A DNA stretch of 64,000 bases from Bugulina stolonifera (Eukaryota > Bryozoa > Gymnolaemata > Cheilostomatida > Bugulidae), in contig OW285188.1 in assembly GCA_935421135.1 (NCBI GenBank), forward strand, positions 21,615,233-21,679,232, given 5' to 3'. Made by a program: the position numbers and the translations under genes. Position 1 is the stretch's first letter. Each line of letters starts with the position of its first letter. The notes under the pieces were generated by a model. The model saw nothing but the letters and a program-made list of their open reading frames with translations. It searched no databases and was not told the origin of the DNA. Shown here piece by piece: positions 24,216-36,800 of the stretch.

Positions 24216-25472
24216 TAGAGACCAAGGGTCAATGAATACGATTTGATATCGGATGGTGCTATCTGACAATGTGTTTACATTGTGTTATATGTGAACGAAT
24301 GGTAGCTTCTAAACTGCCAAATTATTTTTTATATGTTTTAAATCCAAGTGGACAGGTAGTTCAAACTGTTGACATGATTATTATTATAGAACAATGTATT
24401 TATTGAGCATTATTATCCTGCATGTATTGCAATGGTAAGGCTACATGAGAGATGATGCATCGCTACTGGTTCTTTATGTAAATAGGTCAAATGTAGACAT
24501 CCTGAAAAGTGAAAATTCCAAAGATGCACACTCTGACAGCTTGCCTGGTATGGTAACAAGTTCTTGATCTCCAAATTTTCATTTTATGGATGCACAGTAT
24601 TCTTATGCTCTTGTTTAAAAATTATTCATTGTAAAGTCTGACACACAATGGGTAGTAAATAAATATAGGGGCCATTGAATCACCATGGTAACAATATCAC
24701 AATCATAAATAGTATTTTCAGGTTGATGTTTATTCAAAATACAACCAATCAGTCTACAGGTATAACGTGAATTATGTAACATTCCCTGTAGAATGACTAA
24801 TTTTTTGCTGCATACATAATATTTACTATTGTCCAGAAAATTCTGAGTTGCATTCATTTATTTCATTCATGATCATAAAACCGGGCAATGGGCAGCATTA
24901 TATCATTTACATAACAATTATATAGGTATACTGTTTATTGAGAGAGCAGTACATGTGGATTACAGCCTGACAAAAATATGTGATTTACATTTCTAGCCAA
25001 TGACTACTCTAAAAAGATGGTTTGGTTGTGGGGGGGGGGGAGCCTAGCGATGTTAGAGAACAGTCAATCTAGGGAATGGGGGAAATATATATTTTTGAGG
25101 TCTCATGGCAACTTAACTTAACATAGTGACCTAGTTTACCTCACAACAACCTTAATGATTTATGAGAATGCATTGATAATATTGAGAAGATCAGTATAAT
25201 ATATTAAAATATTTAATAACCAGGAAAAAGTTACTCTAAACTTATAAATCCCCTGCTATTATCATCTTTGTCATATCAAAGTACAACAGGTTATTCATAT
25301 AAATACAAATGATAGTCCAATCTCTTTGGGCCCACCAGAGCAGAAGAGCACCATAGGAGTTCCAGCACAGTCTTTATATCATATACATACGAGTATACAT
25401 GTACGTGTACTGTTGCTAATACATACGAGGCTAGCAAACTTAGGTGATGGTGTGTCTGTCTAACATTCAGTC
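24216..25472. other. Intergenic between convergent PDZ gene and UBE2F
   Basis: 3'-flanking region of two genes ending toward each other. It includes a poly-G run at about 25029-25040 and ATAAATA motifs but no coding exon. ORFs here (for example 24615-24857, minus) show no family similarity. Confidence 0.4.
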
Positions 25473-26470
25473 TCACCTGGCGTAACAGTTCACATAATGC
25501 TGTACTCTACTTTCAAATGCTGCCTACAACACCATACAATGTATATTGCATATAATCTGACTATATAAAGCATATCTTTTCATACACATTTCGAATAAGC
25601 AGTTGTTTGCAATACCTCACCCATACAACCTGTATATGTACAGTAAGCTGACTAACTGGAACACATTATTCAGTTATATCTGTGCCAACACATTCAAACG
25701 ATGACAAATATCCCAATGTTTCTAACATTACAAATATACATCATCTAGACGAGTGGTAATTATTGCAGCATATATATTAACTATCGCATAATTACATTTA
25801 CAATGTATTTAGAATTAATTACATTGATATTCCTTAATTTTATACTAACTTTGTCTTTTGCATATAGTTCTGCCGCTTCCACATTCAACGGGTCATAAAA
25901 ATTGAGCAAATCCTAAAAGGAGACAGTTACAGACGTACACTAAACATGTACATGTACAATTATATAGTACGCTATATAGTATGTTATACAAGCATATCCT
26001 ATAAATCTAATTAACAGTTAATAAGTGCCAATTCCTTCACAAAAGTAGAATAGAGGAAATGACAATTAATCAAACCGATATTTATAATTAGTCTGTTGTA
26101 AGGCAGTGCATTCATTACTATTAATAAAGTGGTATTACTAAATTAGAATTGTAGAAAAAATATACATGTAAGGTTAAAGCTGTCATGGATACAGAAACGA
26201 TAACAATAGACTATATTAGTGACTGTATGCAACCACAATTATGCATATACAGCTGTATGCAACATGTGGTATCAAGTACATATTATCATCAAACTTCATG
26301 TAAATATGCAGGGGAATATTGTGACATTCTTATATTGATTAGCTTCTAAAAATTGAATGCAGTAAGTTGGACCAAGAGATCACTACCATTACCTACTACT
26401 ACGACCACCACTACTACCACTGCCATTATGAGCACCACTACCACTGCCATTATGACTACTGTTGCTACTG

Positions 26471-26505
<35 letters not shown>

Positions 26506-28332
26506 GCAACTGCTACTACTACTACTGGTACCACCGCTACTAGTAGTACTACCGCTACTAGTACTACTACCACTACTACCGCTACTAGTACTACTACCAC
26601 TACTACCGCTACTAGTACTACTACCGCTACTAGTACTACTACCACTACTACTACTACCACTACTACTACCACTACTACTACCACTACTGTTATTGCTACT
26701 ACTACACTGCTGTTACCACTATTATAACAGGTGTACATGTGCAACCAACTCCTAACTTCCACAGCTTGGGACAAACTGGTATTGGTAAAAGACGTGAGCT
26801 TGACATGGGAATGAAATGGTGAGAGAGAAAAAGAAGACAACTCCAACTAAGGTTACTAACGTTAGAAATCAAACTCTTGTTTACCCTAAACCCAACCAAA
26901 AGCTTTATTTCTGTTTAGTTCCTCCCTAGTATAGGTATTCTAACGTTAGTTAGAGTTGTCTTCACGGTCTCACATCAAGCACATCTTTTACCACTACTCC
27001 AACAAACCTAGCCCATGTTGTCCCTCAAAAAATGCCCACGTTAAAACACTCATAGGATAAAATCTCACAGAGAGGCTCTACCTGCTTTACCAACTAGAGA
27101 TTGCTATAAATTAACTCACACTAAACAATGCACAGATTCCCCAGATTACATCTTTCATAGTTCTAGTTGGAGCCCAGCCACTAGAATCTAGTGATCTACT
27201 TCTTAGTATGCTCAGACACACTGCTCCATTCATGTCTATGTTAGGGTGCCATATCTTTGTCCGGCATTTTACTGCAGGTGGCTGTAAAGTTGATGCAAGA
27301 GATTTAGACATACATCTACCATGTATTTCTACGTATTATTCATGATATTATGACGCAAAGGGTTAGCTATTAAAGATTAGGTTGTATACAAAACTGATAA
27401 ATAGACATTGTAATATAATATGATAAGGAACTAGATCTCTATTTATGACTAACTATAATGTTATATTCTAGTGGAACTGTGATTTCAAATTCGAAGACAC
27501 CATCTTTCCAGTAGCTCGTTGGCGGGTTAATACGGAGCAGCATCTCGTGTAATTGATTGGGGTAAGGAAATATTAGACTGCAGCCTTGTGGTAGATGGGC
27601 TGACGCTTCTTGTATTTCTAAAAAACATAAAATAAATAATGAATATTTAAAACACTGCCCATGTAAAGTACCACAGACATGAACATTGGGTTGACCTTGA
27701 CATTAACATTGTGGTTAGACATATTTGGAAAAGTGAATGGGCAGATGAGAGCGCCTATCTACAAGGTCAACAGTAAGTTGTACTATATTCTGGGTCACTT
27801 ATAAATTGTAGTTGTCTGCCCAATACTCCATTATATACATTCGGAGTTGTCTTATCTTCACCATAAGAATAGAATGTATTATAATAAGTAAGGCTATATT
27901 TCTTTGCAGATCTATGTACCACATATCTCCTGTACACATACATCTATATGACAAATGGTGACACGACATCCACTAGTTGATAAAAAAGGTAATTGTTCGT
28001 GTTTTTCAAGAGCGAAACCTTTATTTCACTTGACACACCTGAATTGAATGCCTTACCATTTGGCAAGAAGGGAAATGCCAAAACTGAAAAAACTTGAGAT
28101 GTGAATAACTGACTATCATAAAAAGATAACAAACAAATACTGAAATGAGGCAGCTAGAAAATATCATTTACCGATAGGTTTTTTGTGGCAGCTCAGTCCA
28201 CTGCATCCAATACAAACCTTGAGAAAGCAGACGGTCCCTAACAGAGATTCTGCCAGTGGCATTATCAGATTTTAACTCAAGGCCCTCTTTCTTGTTAGCC
28301 TGCTCCTTTATCTTCTTTTGCAGGTTATACAT
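25473..28332 (-). CDS. UBE2F: NEDD8-conjugating enzyme UBE2F
   Basis: Exons on the minus strand: 28332-28218, 27617-27454, 27281-27120, 25912-25850, 25523-25473; phases close to 184 residues, against 185 in human UBE2F. The N-terminal tail [11 protein letters not shown] is the E1-docking extension typical of NEDD8 E2s; it leads into [12 protein letters not shown] (human RRVSVRDKLL). The E2 core shows [12 protein letters not shown] (HPN motif), the catalytic cysteine at about residue 115 in GAVCLSILR, then [15 protein letters not shown]. The C-terminus [14 protein letters not shown] aligns with human DFRNKVDDYIKRYAR. UBE2F charges NEDD8 and passes it to cullin-5 with RBX2. Reading through the first donor gives a spurious GLYWMQ extension, which I excluded. 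The 1.2-kb third intron holds a trinucleotide microsatellite. It is divergent from VPS25 with a LINE remnant between. Confidence 0.93.
26396..26716. repeat. (ACT/ACC)n trinucleotide microsatellite in UBE2F intron
   Basis: About 320 bases of mixed ACT, ACC, GCT and AGT triplets. It creates long low-complexity ORFs in several frames on both strands (poly-Thr, poly-Leu, poly-Val). It lies entirely inside the UBE2F intron between the exons at 27281-27120 and 25912-25850. Confidence 0.9.
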
Positions 28333-28812
28333 ATTGGCACCTTTAACACAAAAATGTATAAATGCAAGATCCATAGTTTAGTTTACACCAAATTAGTTAA
28401 ATTTAAATTTCTTGAATTAGTATTGCCCACAGAATCCTGCAGCATAGATAATAAAATGAATAATATTATCAATATATATATAATTTATTATAAATATAAT
28501 ATCATTTAGATAGATAAACGTTTGTCGTTTACTCGTGCTAATTACATTGTAGTCTGAGGAATGAGAGTTACTGTTATGACAATTGGATAATTATAATCAT
28601 AATGATAATCAATGATTGATAAAACAATCCAATGCTCTGCTGTGAAAATTCAAAATCCTCATTTTACCTCAGAATTTTACCTCAGATGAGGTAGGACTCC
28701 ACCATCAATTTCATGCAAATCTATAAGGGAGCCTCTAGTTTTAACTATTTTTTGGACTAGGGGGTCTGCAATATTTACAGTATATCACTGTTTAGGATTG
28801 GAAGTTGGTTTC

Positions 28813-30011
28813 TCATCTTATCTCACGAATTGTTCGTGGCAGGAAACTAGAGTGGTAAATGCATTTTTTGGCTGATATTGAGGTTGGCTCTCCTCTGGCA
28901 GCTGCTCTAGTGGTCATTGTTACCATCTCTCTGTCACCCACAATATCATCATATGCTCTGGATAGAGTGGAATGTTGTTCTTCATTCTGAAGAATCCTGG
29001 TCAGTAGACACAGGCGATGGTTTTTTCTTCTATTTTCCAGAGTCCAGATCTCTAACTGATCTCTCGCCTCTGATACACTGTCAGTACGCCCCCTTAGGTT
29101 TGCTATAAATCGTATGGCACTGTTCTGGATGAGTTCTATACCATGGATCTTGTTCTTAGTTCTTATACTACATCTGCATACTCAAGTATAGGTCTGCATA
29201 TACTTGTGTAAGCCGGTAGCTTGGCCTCTTTTGGAGCATGGTACATTAAATGTTTGATTCCTCCAAGTATTTTACGAGACTTTGTGCATTTCTCGTGTAT
29301 ATGCTGATTAAACTTAAGATCTGATTGAATTGTTACTCCTAGGTATTTGACGGTTTCTGTCCATTCAAGACATGCAGTGCCTAATTTGTATTGAGGTATG
29401 GGTGTTACTCTTCCAAAGTTTATAGCTAGGCATTTCTTTTCATTGAATAGCATTTTCCATTTTGTAGACCACTCGTGTACAGCGTTGATGTTATTTTGGA
29501 ACATTTTTGCGTCCTCATTTGTATTTACAGTTTGGTAAAGTAGAGTGTCATCAGCATAAAGGCTAACTTTACATGACAGCAGGTCTGGAAGGTCATTAAT
29601 ATAGCACAAAAACAAAGTTGGTCCAAGTACAGAACCCTGTGGCACTCCTGAGGTTACTGTGCACTTTTGTGAGTTAGTTCCTTTGAGCACAACGGATTGC
29701 TGTCTTTCAGAGAGAAAATCATGTATCCAGTTTAAAAGGTATCCATTTATCCCTGGTATTTGTTTTAGTTTTTGAAGTAACATTAAATGTGGTACCTTGT
29801 CAAAAGCTTTTTTGAAGTCCATTACTATGGCGTGTGTAGTGTGACCTTCATTTGCTGCCTTTGCCAGGTCATGATAGGTAGCACACAATTGTGTCTGGCA
29901 TGACAGCCCTCTTCTGAAGCCATGTTGTCGATGATGAAGTACACTGTCTAATACTTCATTCATAGTGATAGTATAGTAATAGTTACAACTACGGCAAAAT
30001 AATAGTAGCAA
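28813..30011 (-). pseudogene. Non-LTR retrotransposon (LINE) reverse transcriptase remnant
   Basis: A 282-codon ORF (30011-29163) contains reverse transcriptase motifs in order: HGFRRGLSCQTQL, AIVMDFKKAFDKVPH, TSGVPQGSVLGPTLF, the catalytic YADDT, and the C-terminal palm/thumb around VKYLGVTIQSDLKFNQHI. After EYADVV a stop and a shift of frame occur near 29163-29180. The thumb tail resumes in another frame (IELIQNSAIRFIANL ... LENRRKNHRLCLL) to a stop at 28813-28815. The expected residues between suggest a small internal deletion. Endonuclease and ORF1 are absent, so the copy is 5'-truncated. Motif spacing fits the jockey/CR1-like group. It sits between UBE2F and VPS25 and is dead. Confidence 0.85.
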
Positions 30012-30463
30012 CTTACAAGAGTTGAATCAAGGTTAAATCATGGAGTAACTCCTACTCCTTGGTTGAATCAATACTTAATACCTATACTACTATTGTACAT
30101 ATTTTGTTTAAAATTTCAATTTCAATTTGTTCATAAAATACTAGGAGTTTGCTACAAAATCCTATTTGTTATTGCTTCTAAGGCTAAGTGAATGTCACCA
30201 ATTTTCAGTAGAGGTAGAGCAGTTAGTCGAGCTATTTTACACCTGTGCAAACTATCGATAAAGTAACAAGAGATGAATAGTCTATTGTTACGCTCTATTC
30301 AAAGCAAGGACGTTCGAAGGTCAAAGATTTATCCACCGGAAGTAAACTAAATAGAGTATTTAACTTTCACTTTTCTTTTCTATTTTGATTCCCCACACCA
30401 TAACTCTGAACTGTTCAACTATCAAACCCTTGAGAAGGCAACATAATTTGCAAAAAGACTGAA

Positions 30464-33460
30464 ATGTCAACAGCAGACAGTTTTGATTGGCCATGGCAAC
30501 ACGACTTCCCTCCATTCTATACGTAAGGAGAAATATTTACATTATGATATGATTAAATAATTATCTCATGAGATCTAGATCATGGTAGCAATGAATATGA
30601 TTGTGCTCCGTTAAAATTATAACAGATCAAATCTATTGTTAAGCATAATTGTATCATTGATCATTACAGGTTCATGGCCCTTGGTCAGAAATATTATGTT
30701 GTTGACTAATAAATAACCATGATACTGTATTGGTCAATGATACTTCCTTAAATTTTCAAGCAAAGACTCTGTCACCATGTCACGCTGGGCTGTACTCACC
30801 TCAGTACACTCCAGAGTAACAGTACAGTGATGTGCCAACAAAAATGGGCAACCCGACTGGTTGGCTATAGAACAAATATGTTATTATTATTATAGAACAA
30901 AAAATATTCACATTTGAATGATATTCTATTTTCTACATTCAGTTGAATATTAATAACTGTACACACAGTAGACCATTGAGGATATTCTGTTAGTTGCAGT
31001 AGTTACTTCTATAGCATGCTGTATGTTGAGCAGAGCAATGCAGGTCAAATACTTCGTGGTATATACTTTAGTTACTCATCTAACCTGATTGTCAATTTAA
31101 TTTTGGCAGTGTTTGTTCTTATTGTAAATTGAGCCAACGAAAAATGTGCAATGGCTGTTAATGATAACCTTAACATATAAGGAATGTGAATAACCATGAC
31201 TGGTGTTGCCTGGTGCTGTAAAATATCTAAAAAATATTGTTCCAAAAGCTGTTGTATTCTTTCAGCATGGATCATTATCAATATAGCATGTTTAATTTGC
31301 AGATTACAACCCAATGCTGACACGAGAAGGAAACAAGAAGAGGCATGGTGCTCTCTTATCCTATCATACTGTAAACATATAAAGACACATCAAATGGATG
31401 TTGCCGAAATATCTGCTAGTCCTCTTTTTAACAACAATTCAATCCAAAGTATGTGAAAGTCACATTGTTCCAAATTGACAAGACCTGTGTCATTTGAAAT
31501 TTCTGTGCTGTGAAGTTTATGAGCTTTCTATATACAATTCAGAATAGCTTCAGTTTCATGATTAGTATTTGGGCAATTGGCTTGGAGGTGTCATCATTTT
31601 TGTAGGAAGCTAAGAAACCTTGCCCTGCTCAGAAATTCACCTATCACTCACTGGTTTAGGTTAGATTGCATCGGATAGAAAAATTAAATCATTGTTTTCA
31701 ACAGTAACATTGTTTTTCTTGCCTCTGATTACTGGTACAATGTAATTGTAATTTGTAATAGCTGCTCAGTTTTACAGAATATAATTTCAGGCTTGAATTG
31801 AATTACTATTAATTAACATGATCAATCGGCAACCCATAACAAAACTTTTTTTCTTTTGACACTAGCCCCTAGTAGCTTGCCGAATGCAGACTTTGAATAT
31901 ATTACACCATATTTTTAACCTATTGAATGTTAATGCTAGAGCTGTAAAATGTAGGGTCTATACTCCATATAATGCATGACATGTACTCTCCGTGTTTTCA
32001 ATTTTAACAGGAAAACTGACTAGAGAAAATATAGTTGGAATGCTCAACATTTTGTGCAAGAAGGGACATGTTGAATGGCTAGACAACAGCAAGAAAGGAT
32101 GTATAATTATGTGGCGCACTCCTGAAGAATGGGGAAAACTAATCTATGACTGGGTAAATGATAGCCTGAGTTACACACTGCACTTGCTGCACTTCAAATG
32201 ATTGGGTGAATGTAAAAGTTACTAAAGTAAAGTTATGCTGGCTGCTGTTCTGTATGTTAAGCCATGCCCATAACTTTATATACCTTCACTTTACTACTTT
32301 ACACCTTTTTTTACCAAAGAACTAAAAGTGAAATGTACCAAGGGGATATAATATGGACTACAATTTGATAGAATTTAGAAGCATGCACATACAGCAGATT
32401 AATTAGCCTATATTTCAGTGATGTGTGGTAATTCGGGTAGAATGCCTACTCTGAAAAGACATGGTCAACTACATGTAGTTTCATTCTGTTAAAAATATTT
32501 GTTGGGGTGTAAGTTGCATGCTCATGCTTTGTTAAATGGCCCTGTGGCTAAATTGAGGCATGTTGCTTTTGCTATGAGTGTTATATGGGGAAACCCATGA
32601 AGTTGACAGTACTTGCCCTTGAAGTGCTTTAGATATATGGATACCTGTTTTTCTTCACACTCATTTAGGATATAGACTGCTAGAACGTGCACTAGACTAG
32701 GTGAATGCATGTAGATAGTTTTATTTTTGTCAAGTGAATATTTATTAATCTTGAAGGCAAAAGGCTTGGGGCTGATAAACACAGTGTGTACATTATACGA
32801 GTTAACCAATGGGGACGACTCAGAAGGGCAAGGTAAGTGGCTTTCACTAAACACACTGATTGATCTAGTGGTTTTCATGTGTACATAAATACGAAATTAG
32901 GCTGGATAAATGTAGATTTTAGATAATTCATATTATAATTATACGTTAACAAGTTAGTAGTTGCTATTCACTTTATGTAATTGTAAAATAAAAGTTCATT
33001 GCACATTGACAAATTCAAAAGTGATAGAGTGAGTAGTAAACATGATAATATGGTAACATAATAAGGCAACTCCGATTGATTGTTTAGATTGGTATTACTA
33101 TCAAGTTGATAGTTACCATATTATCATTGTTTGCTGTTGTATGCCTCAAATTCAGTTTTGTCAATGTGTGGCCATCCTCTCACCCATAGGACCAAAACTA
33201 GCCTGCAAGTAATATCACTTGCAGGAACACATTGCTATTTGTACAATACAATGTAATGTGGAAGGCTAATTTTGGTCCTACCAGTGAAGGAGTAGGAGAA
33301 TAATTTGCTTGTATGGGTACCAAACTTGCTGATTTATTTTTTAGAATTCCACGGCATAGAGAAATGGTTATTGGTAAGAGCATTGGTAACATTACAATCC
33401 AGCGGTAAGGCAGAGTTGATATCACTAAGTGAGGAGAATGATGGGGTGAAATTTTTCTAA
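30464..33460 (+). CDS. VPS25: ESCRT-II subunit VPS25
   Basis: Exons 30464-30522, 31303-31448, 32011-32153, 32757-32832, 33345-33460; phases close to 179 residues (human 176). Recognised from FDWPWQHDFPPFYT at the start (human FEWPWQYRFPPFF), LQPNADTRRKQEEAWCSLIL, SPLFNN, KKGHVEWLDNSKKGCIIMWR, PEEWGKLIYDW, CTLYELTNGDDSEGQ, and the C-terminus ending DGVKFF. The two winged-helix domains bind VPS22/VPS36 and ESCRT-III (VPS20/CHMP6) during multivesicular-body sorting at endosomes. An ORF reading past the donor at 32154 (VNDSLSYTLH) is intronic. The fourth exon acceptor (TTGAAG at 32751) is weak but required by phase and similarity. Confidence 0.95.
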
Positions 33461-33859
33461 TTATAATATATTATGGATTTATTGCAATATTGAATGCAGG
33501 CATACACAAACACTTTTTGAAAAACTATACATATAATAGACAATATAATGAATATATTATTATTATTATTATTGCTGTGAAATGTGAATTCAATAGTCAT
33601 GGTGACTGTACATAATGTGTTGTAAGATAATATATAATTTACATTAATTTATAAAATATATGACATGCCCTACTCTATACAGCCAACCTATAATGTGTGA
33701 TGTGTCATTTGTTAGCTGCGCAACAAACTATAAAACACTAGTGCAAGAGTTTACAATATACTGTATGTACAGTTAGTAATCCACTGGGTTTCCCTGTACC
33801 CATGTGAATGTGTATATTACTTAGCAAATAAAAGTAGTATATAAAGATGGCACCTGTCT

Positions 33860-36800
33860 TCAAATAAATATCCTAATCCTCTTGGAGATCTTCAGTCTGC
33901 ATATGTGGCACTTACGTAGAGACTGATCACATCTCTCACATATCATATGTCCACATGTAAACACCACTTGGCAGTCTCTGTCCATACATACTGAGCACAC
34001 TATCTTCTTCTGCAGGTCTAGAGCACGAGCTGCTACCTTCTCCACGGCACCACAACCATGTTTCTGTGTCATGGTCTTCATATAATCTGCCACTTCCTAT
34101 GATGTCATTGAAATATATATTGTTACTTCCAATCAAACAGTGTTATTAGTATTTTGTGCAGAACATGGTTTGAAGTTGTCTGCTCTCCAGTTAGTGGAAT
34201 TGAAGCAACACATGCACAGCACTTGATGCATGTACAAAATGCCTAAATCATGCATGTTGTGTAAATAAACATTATACATGTACATGTAACAGCTTACCTC
34301 CTTCCATTTCAAATCTTCTTTTTTCCCTACAAAATAAAATAATAAATGGTAATAATTGGAACAATTACAAAAGTCATCAGCATATTTGACCTGAATGACT
34401 TAACAACAAAATTACCTTCACCAGCATTTAATTTTCGGTTCGACTCGGTGTTTTTTTCTGAATTTAAAAAACTGAATTCAACTGAAGGGTAGAAGACAAG
34501 TTCGGTATCATTCAGTTCTTTTGAAAAAAAGGCAAAATAACTGAATGCACATGCAAATCAAAACCGTCCAGCACTAATAATACATATAGAATAGCAGTGT
34601 TATGGTGTTATGTATCTCACCACAAATACAGTCCTTAGCTGGTAATGGCTCTTTGATTGCAGCTATCAAATCTTCTGAATTCTTCTTTGACAAAAGTTTT
34701 ACAAAGTTGGCTCTTTGATCCTTCGGCCTGCAATATAACATATGGACCACTAAGCAGGATGACTAGCCATAAGATGACTCGTAATTGGAGCAGTCATGTA
34801 AGTACAGCAGCAGTTCTGGGGGTGAATATTATAGTACAGCAGAGGACTTGTAGAATACATACAGCAGAGGACTTGTAGAATACATACAGTACAGTAGAGG
34901 ACTTGTAGAATACATACAGTACAGTAGAGGACTTGTAGAATACATACAGTACAGTAGAGGATTTGTAAAACACATTATAGCACAGTAGAGGACTTGTAGA
35001 ATACATACAGTACAGTAGAGGATTTGTAAAACACATTATAGCACAGTAGAGGACTTGTAGAATACATACAGTAGAGGACTTGTAGAATACATACAGTACA
35101 TTAGAGGACTTGTAGAATACATACAGTACATTAGAGGACTTGTAGAATACATACAGTACATTAGAGGACTTGTAGAATACATACAGTAGAGGACTTGTAG
35201 AATACATACAGTAGAGTAGAGGATTTGTAAAACACATTATAGCACAGTAGAGGACTTGTAGAATACATCCAGTGCTGTAAACAGTAGAGGACTTGTAGAA
35301 TACATACAGTACAGTAGAGGATTTGTAGAATACATATAGTAAAGTAGAGGACTTGTAAAATACATACAGTACAGTAGAGGACTTGTAAAACACATTATAG
35401 CACAGTAGAGGACTTGTAGAATACATACAGTAGAGTAGAGGACTTGTAGAATACATACAGTACATTAGAGGACTTGTAGAATACATACAGTACATTAGAG
35501 GACTTGTAGAATACATACAGTAGAGTAGAGGACTTGTAGAATACAATTAATACAGTAGAGTAGAGGACTTGTAGAATACATACAGTACAGTAGAGGACTT
35601 GTAGAATACATACAGTACATTAGAGGACTTGTAGAATACATACAGTAGAGTAGAGGACTTGTAGAATACATACAGCACAGTAGAGGACTTGTAGAATACA
35701 TACAGTACATTAGAGGACTTGTAGAATACATACAGTAGAGTAGAGGACTTGTAGAATACAATTAATACAGTAGAGTAGAGGACTTGTAGAATACATACAG
35801 TAGAGTAGAGGACTTGTAGAATACATACAGTACATTAGAGGACTTGTAGAATACATACAGTACATTAGAGGACTTGTAGAATACATACAGTAGAGTAGAG
35901 GACTTGTAGAATACAATTAATACAGTAGAGTAGAGGACTTGTAGAATACATATAGTAAAGTAGAGGACTTGTAGAATACATACAGTACAGTAGAGGATTT
36001 GTAAAACACATTATAGCACAGTAGAGGACTTGTAGAATACATCCAGTGCTGTAAACAGTAGAGGACTTGTAGAATACATACAGTACAGTAGAGGATTTGT
36101 AGAATACATATAGTAAAGTAGAGGACTTGTAAAATACATACAGTACAGTAGAGGACTTGTAAAACACATTATAGCACAGTAGAGGACTTGTAGAATACAT
36201 ACAGTAGAGTAGAGGACTTGTAGAATACATACAGTACATTAGAGGACTTGTAGAATACATACAGTACATTAGAGGACTTGTAGAATACATACAGTAGAGT
36301 AGAGGACTTGTAGAATACATACAGTACATTAGAGGACTTGTAGAATACAATTAATACAGTAGAGTAGAGGACTTGTAGAATACATATAGTACAGTAGAGG
36401 ACTTGTAGAATACATATAATACAGTAGAGGACTTGTAGAATACATACACATTTATTCTGTCATTAAAGTTTATCAGCACGGCTTGCAATGTGTGATAAAT
36501 TTTCTTCACCGTCTCCTTGGATGTACTGTCTGCTATTTCAAGTAAGATGTACTGTTTCTTTATATCTACCAATGAGAAACAATTGTGAGGTTGCATTAGA
36601 AGAACTACATGTACTATAATTATGAGCATTATGAGCGTTTCCGTAAAAATGTCCCTAGCTTCCCCAGATTGGTGTGTACCCATTTACATCAGATAGTGTT
36701 TTGGCTAGACTGGAACTATAACTAACCTTTTGAGTTGGGATCAAAGAAGACGTCTGTTGACTTGGTTCCCATGTTCCTCTTGAGTGTGTCGCTTATAGCA

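Noticed and set aside
26346..26846. Poly-Val, poly-Thr and poly-Leu ORFs
   Set aside because: Triplet microsatellite within the UBE2F intron, open on both strands.
32154..32201. VPS25 ending at VNDSLSYTLHLLHFK
   Set aside because: This is read-through of a GTAAAT donor; two further exons supply the conserved C-terminus ending VKFF.
34794..36350. Long MYSTSPLLYC-type repetitive ORFs (up to 250 codons)
   Set aside because: They come from the 30-bp intronic minisatellite; flanking exons of the RING gene splice across it in phase.
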